64,000 bases of DNA from Glebionis coronaria (lineage: Eukaryota; Streptophyta; Magnoliopsida; Asterales; Asteraceae), in contig CM046878.1 in assembly GCA_025667525.1 (NCBI GenBank), positions 389,426,974-389,490,973 on the forward strand. The letters run 5' to 3'. Position 1 is the first letter of the stretch. The number at the start of each line of letters is the position of its first letter. Below, piece by piece: positions 1 through 11,588 of the stretch. The translations under genes were made by a program, and so were the position numbers. The notes under the pieces are model-generated. The model ran no database searches and was not told the DNA's origin. It saw only the letters and a list, made by a program, of their open reading frames with translations.

Positions 1-3000
1 TAATATCTTCAAAGATAGTTATGTACTGATTCTTGTTGATTAAGTGGTTCTACATCTACTTGTAAAAGCTAATATATATGTGGCACAATCATATTTTGTA
101 TAGACGAACGTTAGACGTGATGTTTATCTTATATATATGAGGTTGTTCCATGCACAAGTGGGAGAAATGAACATTGTGTGCAAGAAACAACTCATAAAGA
201 TATGATTCTCTTGTCTTTAAGATAAGAGACTAACAATCTAATTAATATTTAGATCATGTGTCAATATGATTAAAAGACTACGTAAAAGTATATATATCAT
301 TCACTTTAAGAAACACTTGTTGTTTTGATTTAGTCATGTAAGAGCTTGGACTAAATTGTAAACTAAAGGGTAAAATATCCACATGTCGTAAGATCGGGCG
401 TGGAATGTTTTGAAGTTTCTTAAAATGGACTAATTCCTGGAATGACATAAGATACATAAAGTAATCTTATACTACTAATGAAACCTAGTGGTGTTCATAT
501 AATAGTGTATGATTGAATTAACTTGAAAAGATGAATGAAACCTAGTGATGTTCATGATTTACTTTAGTTATACATGTTTATGATTTATTGAATAAAGTCA
601 CAAACATAAAGTCTTGGAAGACGTATAATATAAAGTAAGACGTTAATGTATTGTCTCTATTTCACTAAAGACATATACATGTAACGTATAATGGACTTAT
701 AACTTTTATGAAGTGACTTTAAAAGTACTTGAGTTATAAAGCATGCAAAATGGTTAGGAAATCTATTATACCATTAAGATGATTTAGTTGGTATATAGGT
801 AAGCCTAAAGATATATATTTATCTTAAATATTGTTAAGATTGACTTACAATATTTCCCTAAATGAAATACATCATTGTTATGGTATGTTCATTAGGAGAA
901 TCAAAATTCTCAATATGATGGTGATGTTTGATTCAAAGATAACTATATCTTCCTTTATTCCAATAGATATCAAGGTTAGAAAGTTGAGTATGACTTGAGC
1001 TAAGAAGATTAATAAGATACCATTTTATATGGAATGTGATGAATCACGTTATATCTTAAATGAAGTTCGGATTTTGCTAAACTACTTATGAAGTGGGTTG
1101 TTTAGAAAATAAAGAGTATGGAACTGTCATTTTGTTTTGTAATGTCCCATATAGATAACGTTGGAGTGTTGATCTATTTGCTATGTATTTAAAGAGTAAT
1201 TTTAAGTTACTAAAAGCAAGTGGGAGTTTTGATCTTGAAAGATAAAATTACAAGATACACGATCTTCTAAAATACACTAGTAATTATCATGAAGTAGGCG
1301 TGTAAATGCTAAACCTCAAGATAAAGGAATTTATGTCATAGAATCCGTAAGGATATCTCGGATATGCGATTTATATGCCGAGAATTATGAGTTACAAATA
1401 ATTGTTATGATTTGTTACCAAATATTGAATTGGGTAAATTACTCATACTATGATTGTTATAGATGTTGTCCAACAAGATAATCAAATTCCGGTTTTGGTT
1501 TATCTTAAATAGTTTGACTAGAAATGGAGATAAGTTTCGTCAAAGGAAGAAAAACGCCAATTGTAGTGGTTTAATCTTTGTGTCGAAATTATATGGACAA
1601 AATTGTACACATATTTAATGTATGTATTATGAATAGATTATTAGTCACACTTAAGTAATTAGTTGTGATTGAGTATTCTTTCCTGAACGCATTAAATATA
1701 TAAAGATTTTGATGGTCATATTTTAATTGACAAATTTGGATATGTATGAACTATTTCTTGAATGACTACTTGAGAAAGGACTTAAGTAATCGAAATGAGT
1801 TTATCACTTCAAAATATAAATCTTTGGAAAAGTACAAAATGTAATTATCCATGAATGGATAAAAGCATGCATCTAGGAGATTATTCTTATGTTTAATTTG
1901 AAATCCAAGTTTGGATTTAAATTTGAATAAGATGTTTTTTGAGTATTCCTAAAAGCTAGTGGGAGTATTATGGTTGTTTTCTTAAATTATATGTGTCAAA
2001 TAGACATGTAAGAAAGTAAGTTTTCATTCAAATTAAATGTTGATTTGGTTTAGATTTGAGATGAAACTTTACTTTGAAGATTTAGAAAATAAGATATACA
2101 TAACCTTGGGACAAATAAATTTATTTATTTATGCGATGGAAATACAACGTAATATGCCATGTAGTAAGTTTACATGGATATTTAGGACATGAAGAAATCT
2201 AAATCTGGTTTGAGAAATTTTCATGTGTGTCGTGGTGTATTTATATCATGCTTGAACTACATGATGATTTGAATATATTAATCTATTTTAAGAAGTTATG
2301 AAATAACTTGTGTAATGCATATTCTGAAGGAATATGTTTGGAAATAGAATAACATCCTAAATCTTGGATCGGCTTCCATATTCTATAAATGAATAATTTG
2401 TCAATCGTTGTGCAAATTATCATAGCCAACAAACTTGAAGGTTTTGGTTGGAATCAAACATTACATAATAGATATTAAAGGTAACGTATTTATATCTTTT
2501 ATGAAAGTTGTAAAACTTGAAAAGATATAATTGAGGTAACACTCAATATTAGTCATGCGATCTTTGGAGATGACATGTTGATTAAAGTTGCATTATACAT
2601 TAAAGAATTAGAATACTTTGAAACTTCAAATGTGTTTTGGAAGTTTAGGAAATTGGTGATCAAGGATGTTTCACAATTTTGATACTATGTGGCAATATCA
2701 AATTATTTGAATGCACATGTACAAGAGTTTCAATGAATTGAATTCTTGAAGAAAGTATTCTCAAAATTTCAATAGGTCAAGATTGGTTATTTTATGCTTT
2801 GCCAAACAAGTATGAATGTCATTACTAGAGGCATGATGCATGTACCAGTTTTATGCATTGATCTATTTTTAGTATTTGGATAAAGGATGTAAGACATTAT
2901 TAAATTGATGAAATAAAGATTGGATTTCGTTTATTTTCTGTTATTTGATTTTGTATCCTATTTTACATGTTTTAATCCATGAGCATTATGATGTTTCTAA

Positions 3001-3657
3001 ATGTCCGTTGTCGATTAATAATATGGGGGTATTATTAAACTAAGACAATTCAAAATAGTGACTGAGTATACTTGAAAGTATATTGGTCAATTTTGGATGA
3101 TATTTGATGGATCAAATATTGGACTTATCCCAACTATATGATTTTACTTTATGGATCTTTGTCATCAAGTAAATCATAAATAGTTATCCTTAGACCTGAG
3201 ATACCAGGAAACTGTCGTGGATCTAGTGCATTTCTGTGGAATAATCTAACGCTAAACGTAACTGGTAGCTATAAGGATTATTTCCGGAAGTGTTGCAAAG
3301 TTCATAAGTTTTGCTTGTAGTCAAAATGGGATTCGTTTCCTTCAAAATTTATTTTGAAGTATAATACAGCTGGGCCCCTCGGGGGAGTAGTAAGATATTT
3401 GTGCGGCCGCACCCAAATTTGTTTTGGTGATCTTGCTATATCCATAAACGAGAAACAGAATGGTTAATGAAAGGAGTGACTGAGATCCATATCCTTATTA
3501 ACAATGTATTTGAAATGAAAGGATAATAATAATAATGATGTAATCATTAAAAGGTTTTGTCCAAGAAACCTTACTCGAGTTGTACTAGTGACATTGCTAG
3601 TGTAACTAGACGCTAGTCAATGTGATCACGATATTAGAATTTTGTCCAAGTGGGAGC
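1..3657 (+). mobile_element. Degenerate Ty1-copia element, internal region
   Basis: This is the internal part of an old copia retrotransposon with no open frame of any length. The best coding trace is near 2325-2385, where the nucleotide sequence still follows the copia reverse transcriptase block that normally reads YGLKQASRSWN-RFH; a GATGACATG trace near 2568 fits the YVDDM block. A purine tract (CCAAGTGGGAG) ends at 3657 directly before an LTR start, which fixes the plus orientation. Similar AAGTGGGAG strings recur near 157, 1216 and 1948. The 5' LTR lies outside the window. Base composition suggests heavy C-to-T decay. The lineage cannot be settled by eye. Confidence 0.6.
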
Positions 3658-4456
3658 TGAAAGTTTATGGACTTAAAATTAATAGTCGTGAGATAGGATC
3701 GAACTCGAGATCACGGGATTGCACACATTACGTGAAGAGTTAATTTATTTATTTATTAAATATATTTATTATATTTATTAAATCAAACCGTAGCTAACGA
3801 TCGTTAAGTAATTAAAAGTTAAGTATTAAACGACCGTTATAGAAGGTTAAAGAAGCTAAAAGAAGGAGTCGGAAAAGTTCCGGAAACCTCTTTTGGAGCA
3901 TGTATATATCCGGCCTAAATAGAGGAGACAAAGATAAGGAGAAAAGATTTTGTGGCTTTATCTTGTTTAACCTTGGAAGAGAAGTTTTCCAAGGTGTATA
4001 TAAACAAACTTAATGCCTCATAATTTTTCACTCCACATCTCTCTTTTCTCTTGCTTTAGCCGCCGGCCAAACACCCCTAATTAGGGTTCTTCTTTGATTT
4101 TCAATAAAGCTATTCTAGATCTAGTCCTAGCCCCTCTCTAGGGTTGTTGGGTAGATTTTCCATAGGCTTGGAAGCTCGGTTTGTTCGTGCTAGACTCACG
4201 GTTAACTCGCCGTATCACGTGTGTACAAGAACGTGATATAGTCTTACTTTAGACTATATTCTTGGTGATGTTCGTGATAAACCCTAGTTGCCGTTTGCTC
4301 CGTCGTCTTGTGGATCTTGCTAGGATAAAGGTATGTAATCCTAATCTTGATTAATATAATTGTGTTAAATTAATGATCTTGTTAATCGCTTCCGCTATGC
4401 GTTCTTTGATCCATATTAGGGTTTTAAATAATTGTTATGAACTATATAAACCAACA
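3658..4456 (+). mobile_element. 3' LTR of the degenerate copia element
   Basis: The LTR begins with TG directly after the purine tract and appears to end at CCAACA. Internally there is a TATA box (TATATAAA near 3997) and, near the 3' end, GCTTCCGCTATGCG, a string typical of U5 ends in copia LTRs. No partner LTR is in the window, so the ends rest on TG/CA and context. The KAS gene begins about 316 bp downstream, so this LTR could influence its promoter; that is inference. Confidence 0.6.
3971..4004 (+). promoter_or_regulatory. Hairpin directly upstream of LTR TATA box
   Basis: An 8-bp perfect inverted repeat (CCTTGGAA / TTCCAAGG, 8-nt loop, 3971-3994) is followed two bases later by TATATAAA (3997-4004). 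In the other LTRs of this window the hairpin lies on the downstream side of TATA. Confidence 0.5.
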
Positions 4457-4772
4457 CGCACTAGGTCGCCGGGTTGTAGCAAATAGGTCGCACTAGGTCG
4501 CCGACCGAAAAAACTAGGTCGCGACCCCATGCGTTGTGCCTAGCCTGATAGCTAAAGTTGTACTGTATCCCGGACAATTATTCAAAAATGTTTGATCAAT
4601 AGTGGCTAACATGCTCGTATATGATCATTAGTGAATTTGTTAACCCTAGCTACATCGCTTAATTAAGCTAGATATACAGTAATCATTTATGGCAACCGAA
4701 GCGTATTAATTAAGATATAAAAATGGTATCATCTCGGTATCATTTTGATGACACATTACTCCCTATACAATA
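4457..4772. other. Spacer between LTR and KAS gene, with TAGGTCGC repeats
   Basis: Short GC-rich segment containing TAGGTCGC at 4462, 4484, 4494 and 4515, then about 240 bp of unremarkable AT-rich sequence. This must hold the promoter and 5' UTR of the KAS gene unless transcription starts in the LTR. No clear TATA box is seen close to the start codon. Confidence 0.45.
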
Positions 4773-6628
4773 ATGGGAGCTAAAGCTCTTCTACCACAAT
4801 CATCTCTTTGGCTATCCCCACTCAGTTCATCAAGGTGTAACTGTTCAAGGATTGTTTTTAAATCACCAATACCTACCACCAACATATGCAGCCACTTATC
4901 AACTTCCCGGGCATATGCTACCGTTCCTAACCGGGAGAAAGATCCTAAGAAACGGGTTGTTATTACAGGTATGGGACTTGTCTCGGTGTTCGGGACTGAT
5001 GTTGATATATACTACCAAAAACTTCTAGCTGGAGAAAGTGGAATTAGGTTGATTGATCGGTTTGATGCTTCAACTCTCCCAACACGATTTGGTGGTCAGA
5101 TTCGTAATTTCACATCAGATGACTATATTGATGGAAAGAGTGACATGGAACTAGATGACTGTCAACGGTATTGCATTGTTGCGGGGAAAAAAGCTCTTGA
5201 AGATGCTTGTCTTGGCACTGATGAACTCTATAAGGTTTGTCATGCATTCAAAATTTTAATTTATCTATTAGAATATTAAATCCGTTACTCTTGCTGATCC
5301 ATAGATCGATAAGGAGCGGGCTGGCATTCTTGTTGGTTCGGGAATAGGAGGTGGTACAGTATTTTCTAATGGAGTGGAGTCTCTTATAGATGGTGGTCAT
5401 AGAAAAATTCCATCACATTTCATGCCTTGCTACTTACCAAATATGGCCTCAGCTTTACTTGCTATTGATCTTGGTTTTATGGGACCAAACTACTCAATTT
5501 CTACTGCTTGTGCAACATCCAATTTTTGCTTCTATGCTGCTGCAACTCATATCCGCCAAGGTGAGGCTGATTTAATGATTGTTGGCGGTGTTGAAGCTTC
5601 TGTTATTCCTATTGGACTGGGAGGTTTTACTGCTTGTAGAGCATTGTCACAACGAAATGATAATCCTGAAATGGCTTCCAGACCATGGGATAAAGATAGA
5701 GATGGATTTGTTATTGGAGAAGGTGCTGGTGTTTTGGTAACGTTATCACCCATGTTTGACTTCATTTGGCAATGTAAACAATGATGAGCATACATAAAGT
5801 AGAGCCTAATCTGTTTTAAAGTTCATCTTTCTGCTTTATATAATGTATACGTTGTATCGTTTTTAGGTGATGGAGAGTTTAGAGCATGCAATGAAAAGGG
5901 ATGCACCAATAATTGCAGAATACTTAGGAGGTGCTATAAATTGTGATGCTTATCATATAACTGATCCACGGCCCGATGGGCTTGGTCTTTCATTTTGCAT
6001 TCAAAGGAGTCTTATGAATGCTGGTGTGTCGGCAGAAGAGGTAAACTACATTAATGCACATGCCACTTCCTCAGTCGCTGGTGATTTGGCAGAGGTAAAA
6101 GCCCTTATGAACGTATTCAAAAACACTTCCATGATCAAAATGAATGCCACAAAGGTGAAGTAGACCCTGTGTTATTTAAAGAATTTCTCACAACATCAAC
6201 TTCCTAGCTATATATTGACCTTCTGGAATATCATTAATCAGTCTATGATCGGACATTGTTTGGGAGCAGCTGGAGGTCTTGAAGCCATTGCGACAATTAA
6301 GGCGATTCAGACAGGATGGCTGCATCCCACCATCAATCAATACGTAAGTGATACCTACATTCCCACTCTTCCTCCTTAATCTTCCTTATTTCTAACGTGT
6401 CGTTGCGACTGTAGAACCTAGAATCTGAAGTAGAATTTGACACTGTTGCAAATAAAAAGCAGCAGCATGAAATTAATGTTGGTGAGTTTGTTTCTATCTC
6501 TCGTGCATTTCTTATGCTTAGTTATATATATTCACTTATTTAAACTATCTTTGTATACAGCTATTTCCAATTCACTTGGTTTTGGTGGACATAACTCAGT
6601 TGTAGTATTTTCGGAATTCAACCCATAG
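4773..6628 (+). CDS. KAS I-type 3-oxoacyl-[acyl-carrier-protein] synthase, plastid-targeted (six exons)
   Basis: Condensing enzyme of plastid type II fatty acid synthesis, joining malonyl-ACP to acyl-ACP. Exons read from the sequence: 4773-5234, 5305-5736, 5867-6154, 6242-6343, 6415-6481, 6561-6628. All five introns are GT-AG and 70-130 bp long. The joined frame is 1419 nt, 472 aa, close to the usual KAS I length. Residues 1 to about 58 are Ser-rich and acid-poor, as in a chloroplast transit peptide, and lead into [16 protein letters not shown]. The thiolase-fold catalytic residues are present: Cys223 (STACATSN), His363 (NAHATSS), His399 (GHCLGAAG), with Lys394. Phe458 of the GFGG gate loop is kept. 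Odd points: the loop after HRK reads [10 protein letters not shown] instead of the usual FFIPYAITNM, the gate motif reads NSLGFGG rather than NSFGFGG, and GLGVSSCI is GLGLSFCI. It looks like an intact but diverged KAS I paralogue. Start codon: the first ATG in frame, giving a plausible transit peptide. Confidence 0.92.
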
Positions 6629-8225
6629 TATGAACATCCAGAAGGTGTCATGGATCTTTAGAAAAAATTCTTGTAAAATAAGGCATTTGATCTACTTGTT
6701 ATACTCCGCTGAACTATAAGCAAATATAGTGTTTATTCATTTATAAGTTATATGTGTATAAAAATATTTACGTAGTGTTGGATGACAAACGGGCAACAAG
6801 TGTCGCTGCATTGCTAGCCCCTTATTGTATGAAATATTCAAGTCACACTACCTACAAAAAACATCGGTAAACTGTATTCCAGTAGCATTAACGCACAGCC
6901 TAGACTTAATGCAGAATACACTTCCAGAGCTGTGTCGCTAGCTAGTAATACTGAGTAACATTTAATTGATATAGTTATAACTTAATTTTTTAAGGAATTA
7001 CTATATATAACTAATTGACCCGTAATTATTTTGGAGGATTTGCAAAACCGACAGGAAGACAACACTTAGTATTTCCAACTTGGCTAAACTTTGTGTCAAT
7101 ACTGCTAAAACTCTAACACTAAATCACGTTTTGCCGAGTTGGCCCGTCACTCGTATTTCAATTCTCACCTATTTATCATTTTATTTAGTCTAACACACCC
7201 CCACCTCACATAATCAGTCATATCTCCTCACATGCACCTCCATTCTTCACGAAAGATCATGATGATACCCGTCTCGTCCGTTTTCATGCACACCGCACTC
7301 CTACAAGAGTGAAATCAAAGATGATGCAATCCATTCACGTAGTTATTAGGTTCATATGATAAAGAAACTGGACACGTTTTCACCCAACGGTTTCTACATT
7401 GCAACCGCCTGTAATCCATTCACGAATGGTTCAACGAAACAGGTAATTTTTATCAAGACTGAAATCGTTACGGTGTAGTGCGAATGCGTGTGAAAGGGAA
7501 TGCTGATAAGAGAGTTGTTTACTGAAACGGTTCAAATCATATTGCAAATGGGGAGTATGAATCGTATGATGGTTCGACGTGTGAAGACGATTTCTCTATT
7601 TTAATATTTGAAAAGTAGTCAACAATATTGTTTGTTATTATTGCATTTGCAATCATCGTGGTAGTTTAGTTAAAAAAAAATAAAAAAAATATATAAAAAA
7701 AAAAGTCATCGTGGTAGTTTACTTTAGATAGTAGTAACATAAACACGATTCTATCTTTTATAGGTTACTAGTTGAGGGGGCAAATTTTGTCTATTTTGAT
7801 AAATGAGAAAAGTTATTTTTGAGTCTTTTTTTTGGTGGAAATCAAGGGAAAAATCCTCACCCTTCATTTAGCTTTGATCTATGGGTGGAGATTAATCTAA
7901 GATTTAATTGGTTAATCTTATTTTCTTGTCCCAGTGTATATACCAGCTATTTTTTCCAACTAACTTTTATCACTCATTTTTCACACACATAATAACGTGC
8001 CCAATTCATCATTCCCAAATTCAAAATCAACTAATCAAACTCTAACCTAATTCAATTAATCAAATCGAAATCGAGAGAAGGTTGAAGCTTGTTAACTTAA
8101 TCTGGGCCGACTAAGGAGCGATCTGGTGGGTGGAGAATTTGGTCGGAGTTCCAATCGGTGGTTACGGTGATGATTGGAGGCGGTAACGTGGTGGCTGGAG
8201 GTCGCCGGTGGTGGATACACTTTTA
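6629..8225. other. Intergenic region downstream of KAS
   Basis: The KAS 3' UTR probably lies in the first 150-200 bp. The rest is AT-rich with an A-rich run near 7669-7703. From about 8100 to 8225 the base composition turns G-rich (repeated GGTGG/CGGTGG). I see no other gene. Confidence 0.4.
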
Positions 8226-8325
8226 TTGAGAATGGATTTCGTCATTGTGGTAACCTTTATGAAGCACGTGAGTTGTTGAGAAATGTTGGTGAGGTAGACG
8301 GATGTTCACCGGATGTAGTGTCGCT
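8226..8325 (+). pseudogene. Pentatricopeptide-repeat (PPR) gene fragment
   Basis: In one frame this reads as about one PPR motif: ENGFRHCGNLYEARELL, then a spacer, then GCSPDVVS. The pattern G-x-C-G-x-L-x-E-A-x-x-L-L followed by P-D-V-V is the consensus of P-class PPR repeats (organelle RNA-binding proteins). No start codon, neighbouring repeats or longer frame accompany it. It directly abuts the tandem array at 8329, so it is probably a captured or stranded gene piece. Confidence 0.55.
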
Positions 8326-8328
8326 ACA

Positions 8329-8834
8329 CGTTACTGTGTAATATCATCAGTGATATTTTATCACCGGTGATATTTTTATTGTTTTATCACTAGTGAAGTA
8401 TCACTAGTAATAAACCAATGAAATATCACGTTACTGTGTAATATCATCAGTGATAATTTATCACCGGTGATATTTTTATTGTTTTATCACTAGTGAAGTA
8501 TCACTAGTAATAAACCAATGAAATATCACGTTACTGTGTAATATCATCGGTGATATTTTATCACCGGTGATATTTTTATTGTTTTATCACTAGTAATAAA
8601 CCAATGAAATATCACGTTACTATATCACCGTTGATATTTGTATTGTTTTACCACAATAAACCAATAAAATATCACGTTACTGTGTAATATCATCGGTGAT
8701 ATTTTATTGTTTTATCACTAGTGAAGTATCACTAGTAATAAAACAATGAAATATCACGTTACTTTGTAATATCACCGGTGATATTTTATCATCGGTGATA
8801 TTTTTGTTGTTTTATCACTAGTAATAAACCAATG
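8329..8834. repeat. Tandem array, 100-bp unit with internal palindromes
   Basis: Unit starts (CGTTACT) fall at 8329, 8429, 8529, 8615, 8675 and 8757. The first two periods are exactly 100 bp; later units are shortened by internal deletions. Each full unit carries the palindromic blocks TATCACCGGTGATA and ATCACTAGTGA-like elements, so it could fold into hairpins or act as repeated protein sites. Family unknown. Confidence 0.9.
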
Positions 8835-8835
8835 G

Positions 8836-8950
8836 TATTGGGATGGAAGGCGGGGTTGGTATTTGGGATGGAAGGCGGGGTTGGTCTGAACTGTTGAAGG
8901 CGGGGTTGGTATTTGGTATTTGGGATGGAAGGCGGGGTTGGTATTTATGG
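8836..8950. repeat. G-rich minisatellite
   Basis: About four to five copies of GGATGGAAGGCGGGGTTGG with variable linkers, immediately after the AT-rich palindromic array. An ATG-initiated open frame across it is only a product of the repeat. Confidence 0.8.
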
Positions 8951-9049
8951 ATCTTTTTATTAAAGTTTGTTGTAGAGAGAGGGTTTGATGTAGAGAGAGA
9001 GAATGTTTATGAGATCTGTGTGTTTACAGAAATGAAGGGTAGTTGAGAT

Positions 9050-9464
9050 TTACAACGTATTTTTCGTTTTGGTCCCTCAGTATTCTTTTTATAAATTGGC
9101 AATTTTAGTCCCTCCGTGTTTTTTATCATTTGACCTGGTCCCTCCCAAATGGATGGTCCAGATTGAGCCCTTGGTTTCCACCAAAATACAAGATTCTTTA
9201 ATAACCGGACTCTTTGATAAATATAAGTATTTTTTTTTGTCTATTTTCAAAAAAGAATGACACTTTTTGTCCATTCTTAATTATTAATGGGCTAAACGGG
9301 CGTATATGTAAGAAACTTATAGCCTTAATGGACGCACATGTAAAACACTAATTAGCGTACTCGGGGATAGTTTATATTTAGTTTTTATCCCCGACTTTTA
9401 AACAAGTATTTTTATTTTTTAATTGTACGTTTTTATATATCTTTTTTCTCATTTTAGCTTGCGT
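9050..9464. other. Intergenic, with TTGGTCCCTC / TTAGTCCCTC motifs
   Basis: Contains TTTTGGTCCCTCAG, TTTTAGTCCCTCCG and GGTCCCTCCCAAATGG within about 90 bp. Such 'gtccctc' segments are widespread in plant transposon-derived non-coding DNA. No termini or gene seen. Confidence 0.35.
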
Positions 9465-9600
9465 CCGTTTAGCCCGCCCGTTTCGCCCGCCCATTTTGCC
9501 CGTGTCCGTTTAGCCCGCGCCCGTTTAGCATGTCGCCCATTTAGCATGTCGCCTGTTTAGCCCACCGTTCGTGCCCGCTCGCCCGCCCATTTTGCCACCT
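9465..9600. repeat. CCCGCC/GTTTAGC-rich simple array
   Basis: Irregular tandem repetition of CCCGTTTAGC and CGCCCATTT-like blocks in otherwise AT-rich DNA. Period is roughly 10-20 bp and variable. Confidence 0.6.
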
Positions 9601-9890
9601 CTGGTTAGTAGTTAAATAATTGGTTATAAATTGTGTACTCGACTATGTACACTATTTTTTTGTATAGATAATATCAATCTATCACATTTTATTAAACTAA
9701 TTTTTATTTTTTTCTTAAAAATTAAACATGTCACAAACGCTAAATCCTTAAATAACAAAAATTACACTATTACAACAAGAATTTAATAATCTTTCTATTG
9801 AGAGCAGGGTATATACTTTCTGCGAACTTTTTTTCTGAGAAAATCATATATGATTTGTATCACGTATCATATATGATTTCAGGATATAGG

Positions 9891-10149
9891 GTGATAACCA
9901 GGTGCAAATTCAGTAGCAAAACTTCAGCAAACAAAGATGTCAGAACAAGATCACAAGATCAGAAGGTATGTTTGGAACAAGTGCTATTTCATTATTCCAA
10001 AAAATGTTACAGATACATAGACACTCTTTATAGGAGTGTTACACAGCCATATAGATTTTCTACTTCTAAAGAAAACTTGCTGACCCAAAATGCCCTTACA
10101 TAACAAAATTACTAAGCTGCCCTTTGGAGTATAAGTCAAACAACTTACA
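9891..10149 (-). mobile_element. 3' LTR (partial bounds) of truncated copia element
   Basis: On the minus strand a purine tract (AAGATGGAGAT) at 10150-10160 is followed by TGTAAGTTG, the LTR start, so the right edge at 10149 is firm. The left edge is a guess. The LTR contains a TATA box on the minus strand (10027-10032) sitting in the loop of an inverted repeat ACACTC/GAGTGT (10021-10039). Confidence 0.45.
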
Positions 10150-11588
10150 ATCTCCATCTTGACTTCGACTCCTAAGTAACACCATATTTCCAATTATCGA
10201 TATTGAGCAAATCCAAACAGTGGCGTAAGTTGCTCAAAGGAACCGGTTTAGTAAACATATCTGAGGATTGTCTTTGGTGCCAATCTTCTTCACTTTGATT
10301 CTTCTTTCGGAATGAATAAAGTGATAACGAACATCAATGTGTTTAGTCCGGTCGTGGTGTACTTGGTCTTTAGCCAATAAAAGTGGCACTCATGCTATCA
10401 CAAAACACGGTCACTTGATCTTGCGGGAAACCAAGATCTTCAATCAAACCTTTCAACTAAATTCCTCCCTTCGTTGCTTCGGTTAACGCCATGTACTCGG
10501 CTTCGGTAGTAGATAAAGCAACTGATGGTTGTAATGTAGCTTTCTAGCTTACAACTGAATTCCCAATAGTAAAAACATAACCTGTCAAGGATCTTCTAGC
10601 ATCAAGATCTGCAACATAATTCGAATCTGAGTATCCGACAACCAAATATTTACGTTCACCGCCGTAAATAAGGCCAACATCGGATGTCCTTTTCAAATAA
10701 CGAAAAATGTGTTTCACCGCATTCCAGTGCTCTTTTCCAGGTGGAGCCATATATCGTGACAAAATACTCATCACATGAGCTATATCCGGCCTGGTGCAAA
10801 CCATAGCATACATCAAACTCCCAACAACACTATCATAGGGTATTCGGGACATATATTCCATCCCTGCTTCACTTTGAGGCGCACAAGCAGTAGATAATCG
10901 AAAACTGGCCGAGGAAGGAATATTCCTATTTTGCCGAACTTATGCCAAAACGAGAAATAATCTTCTCGATGTAACTATATGTGATAAGAAAGCTTACAAT
11001 GTTTTTGGTCTCGAATTATTTCCAGGCCCAAAATCTTTCTAGCTACTCCCAAATCTTTCATATCAAATTCTATGTTGAGAAGGGTCTTCAACTTCTCAAC
11101 CTCCTCCGTATCTTTAGCCGCTACGAGCATATCATCAACATACAACAGCAAGTAGATAAGTGATCCTGACGCTGCCTTTTTATGATAGACACAACAATCA
11201 TAAGCACTTCTACTAAAACCATGCTTTACCATAAAGCTATCAAATCTCTTGTACCACTATGTCGGCGACTGTTTCAAACCATATAGAGATTTTTGGAGCT
11301 TACAAACATAATCTACCTTCCGGTTGGCTCATATAAATTTCTTCCTCAAGGTCACCGTGAAGAAATGCCGTCTTTAAATCTAATTGTTACAACTCCCAAT
11401 TGTCATGTGCTACTAAGGATAGTAACACACGAATAGAAGTATGACGTACCACTGGGGAGAAAATCTCGTTGTAGTTGATTCCCTCCTTTTTGCTATATCC
11501 CTTCGCAACCAAACGTGCCTTGAATCTGATGTCTGAGCTTGGTAAGCCGATTTTCTTCTTGAAAACTCACTTACTATCAAATGGAATT
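10150..11588 (-). pseudogene. Ty1-copia reverse transcriptase / RNase H fragment
   Basis: The minus strand encodes the C-terminal half of a copia polyprotein in several broken frames. In order it has VFKKK and ARLVAKGYSKKEG (start of RT, near 11570-11490), FSPVVRHTSIRVLLSLVAH, the LDLKTAFLHGDLEEEIYM block, YVDDMLVAA (catalytic Asp pair, near 11130), then RNase H with SRIPYDSVVGSLMYAMVCTR, FRYLKRT and the YSDSNYVADLDARRS block (near 10620). It ends with an MFTKPVP-like tail near 10240. In-frame stops and shifts make it non-functional. It meets a gypsy gag sequence at about 11588, so its gag, protease and integrase are missing. Confidence 0.88.

Noticed and set aside
8329..8834. CRISPR-like array
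   Set aside because: Repeats are contiguous with no unique spacers, in a plant nuclear context; it is a tandem repeat.
9798..10103. Plus-strand open frame opposite the copia LTR
   Set aside because: No motif, overlaps LTR sequence of a minus-strand element.
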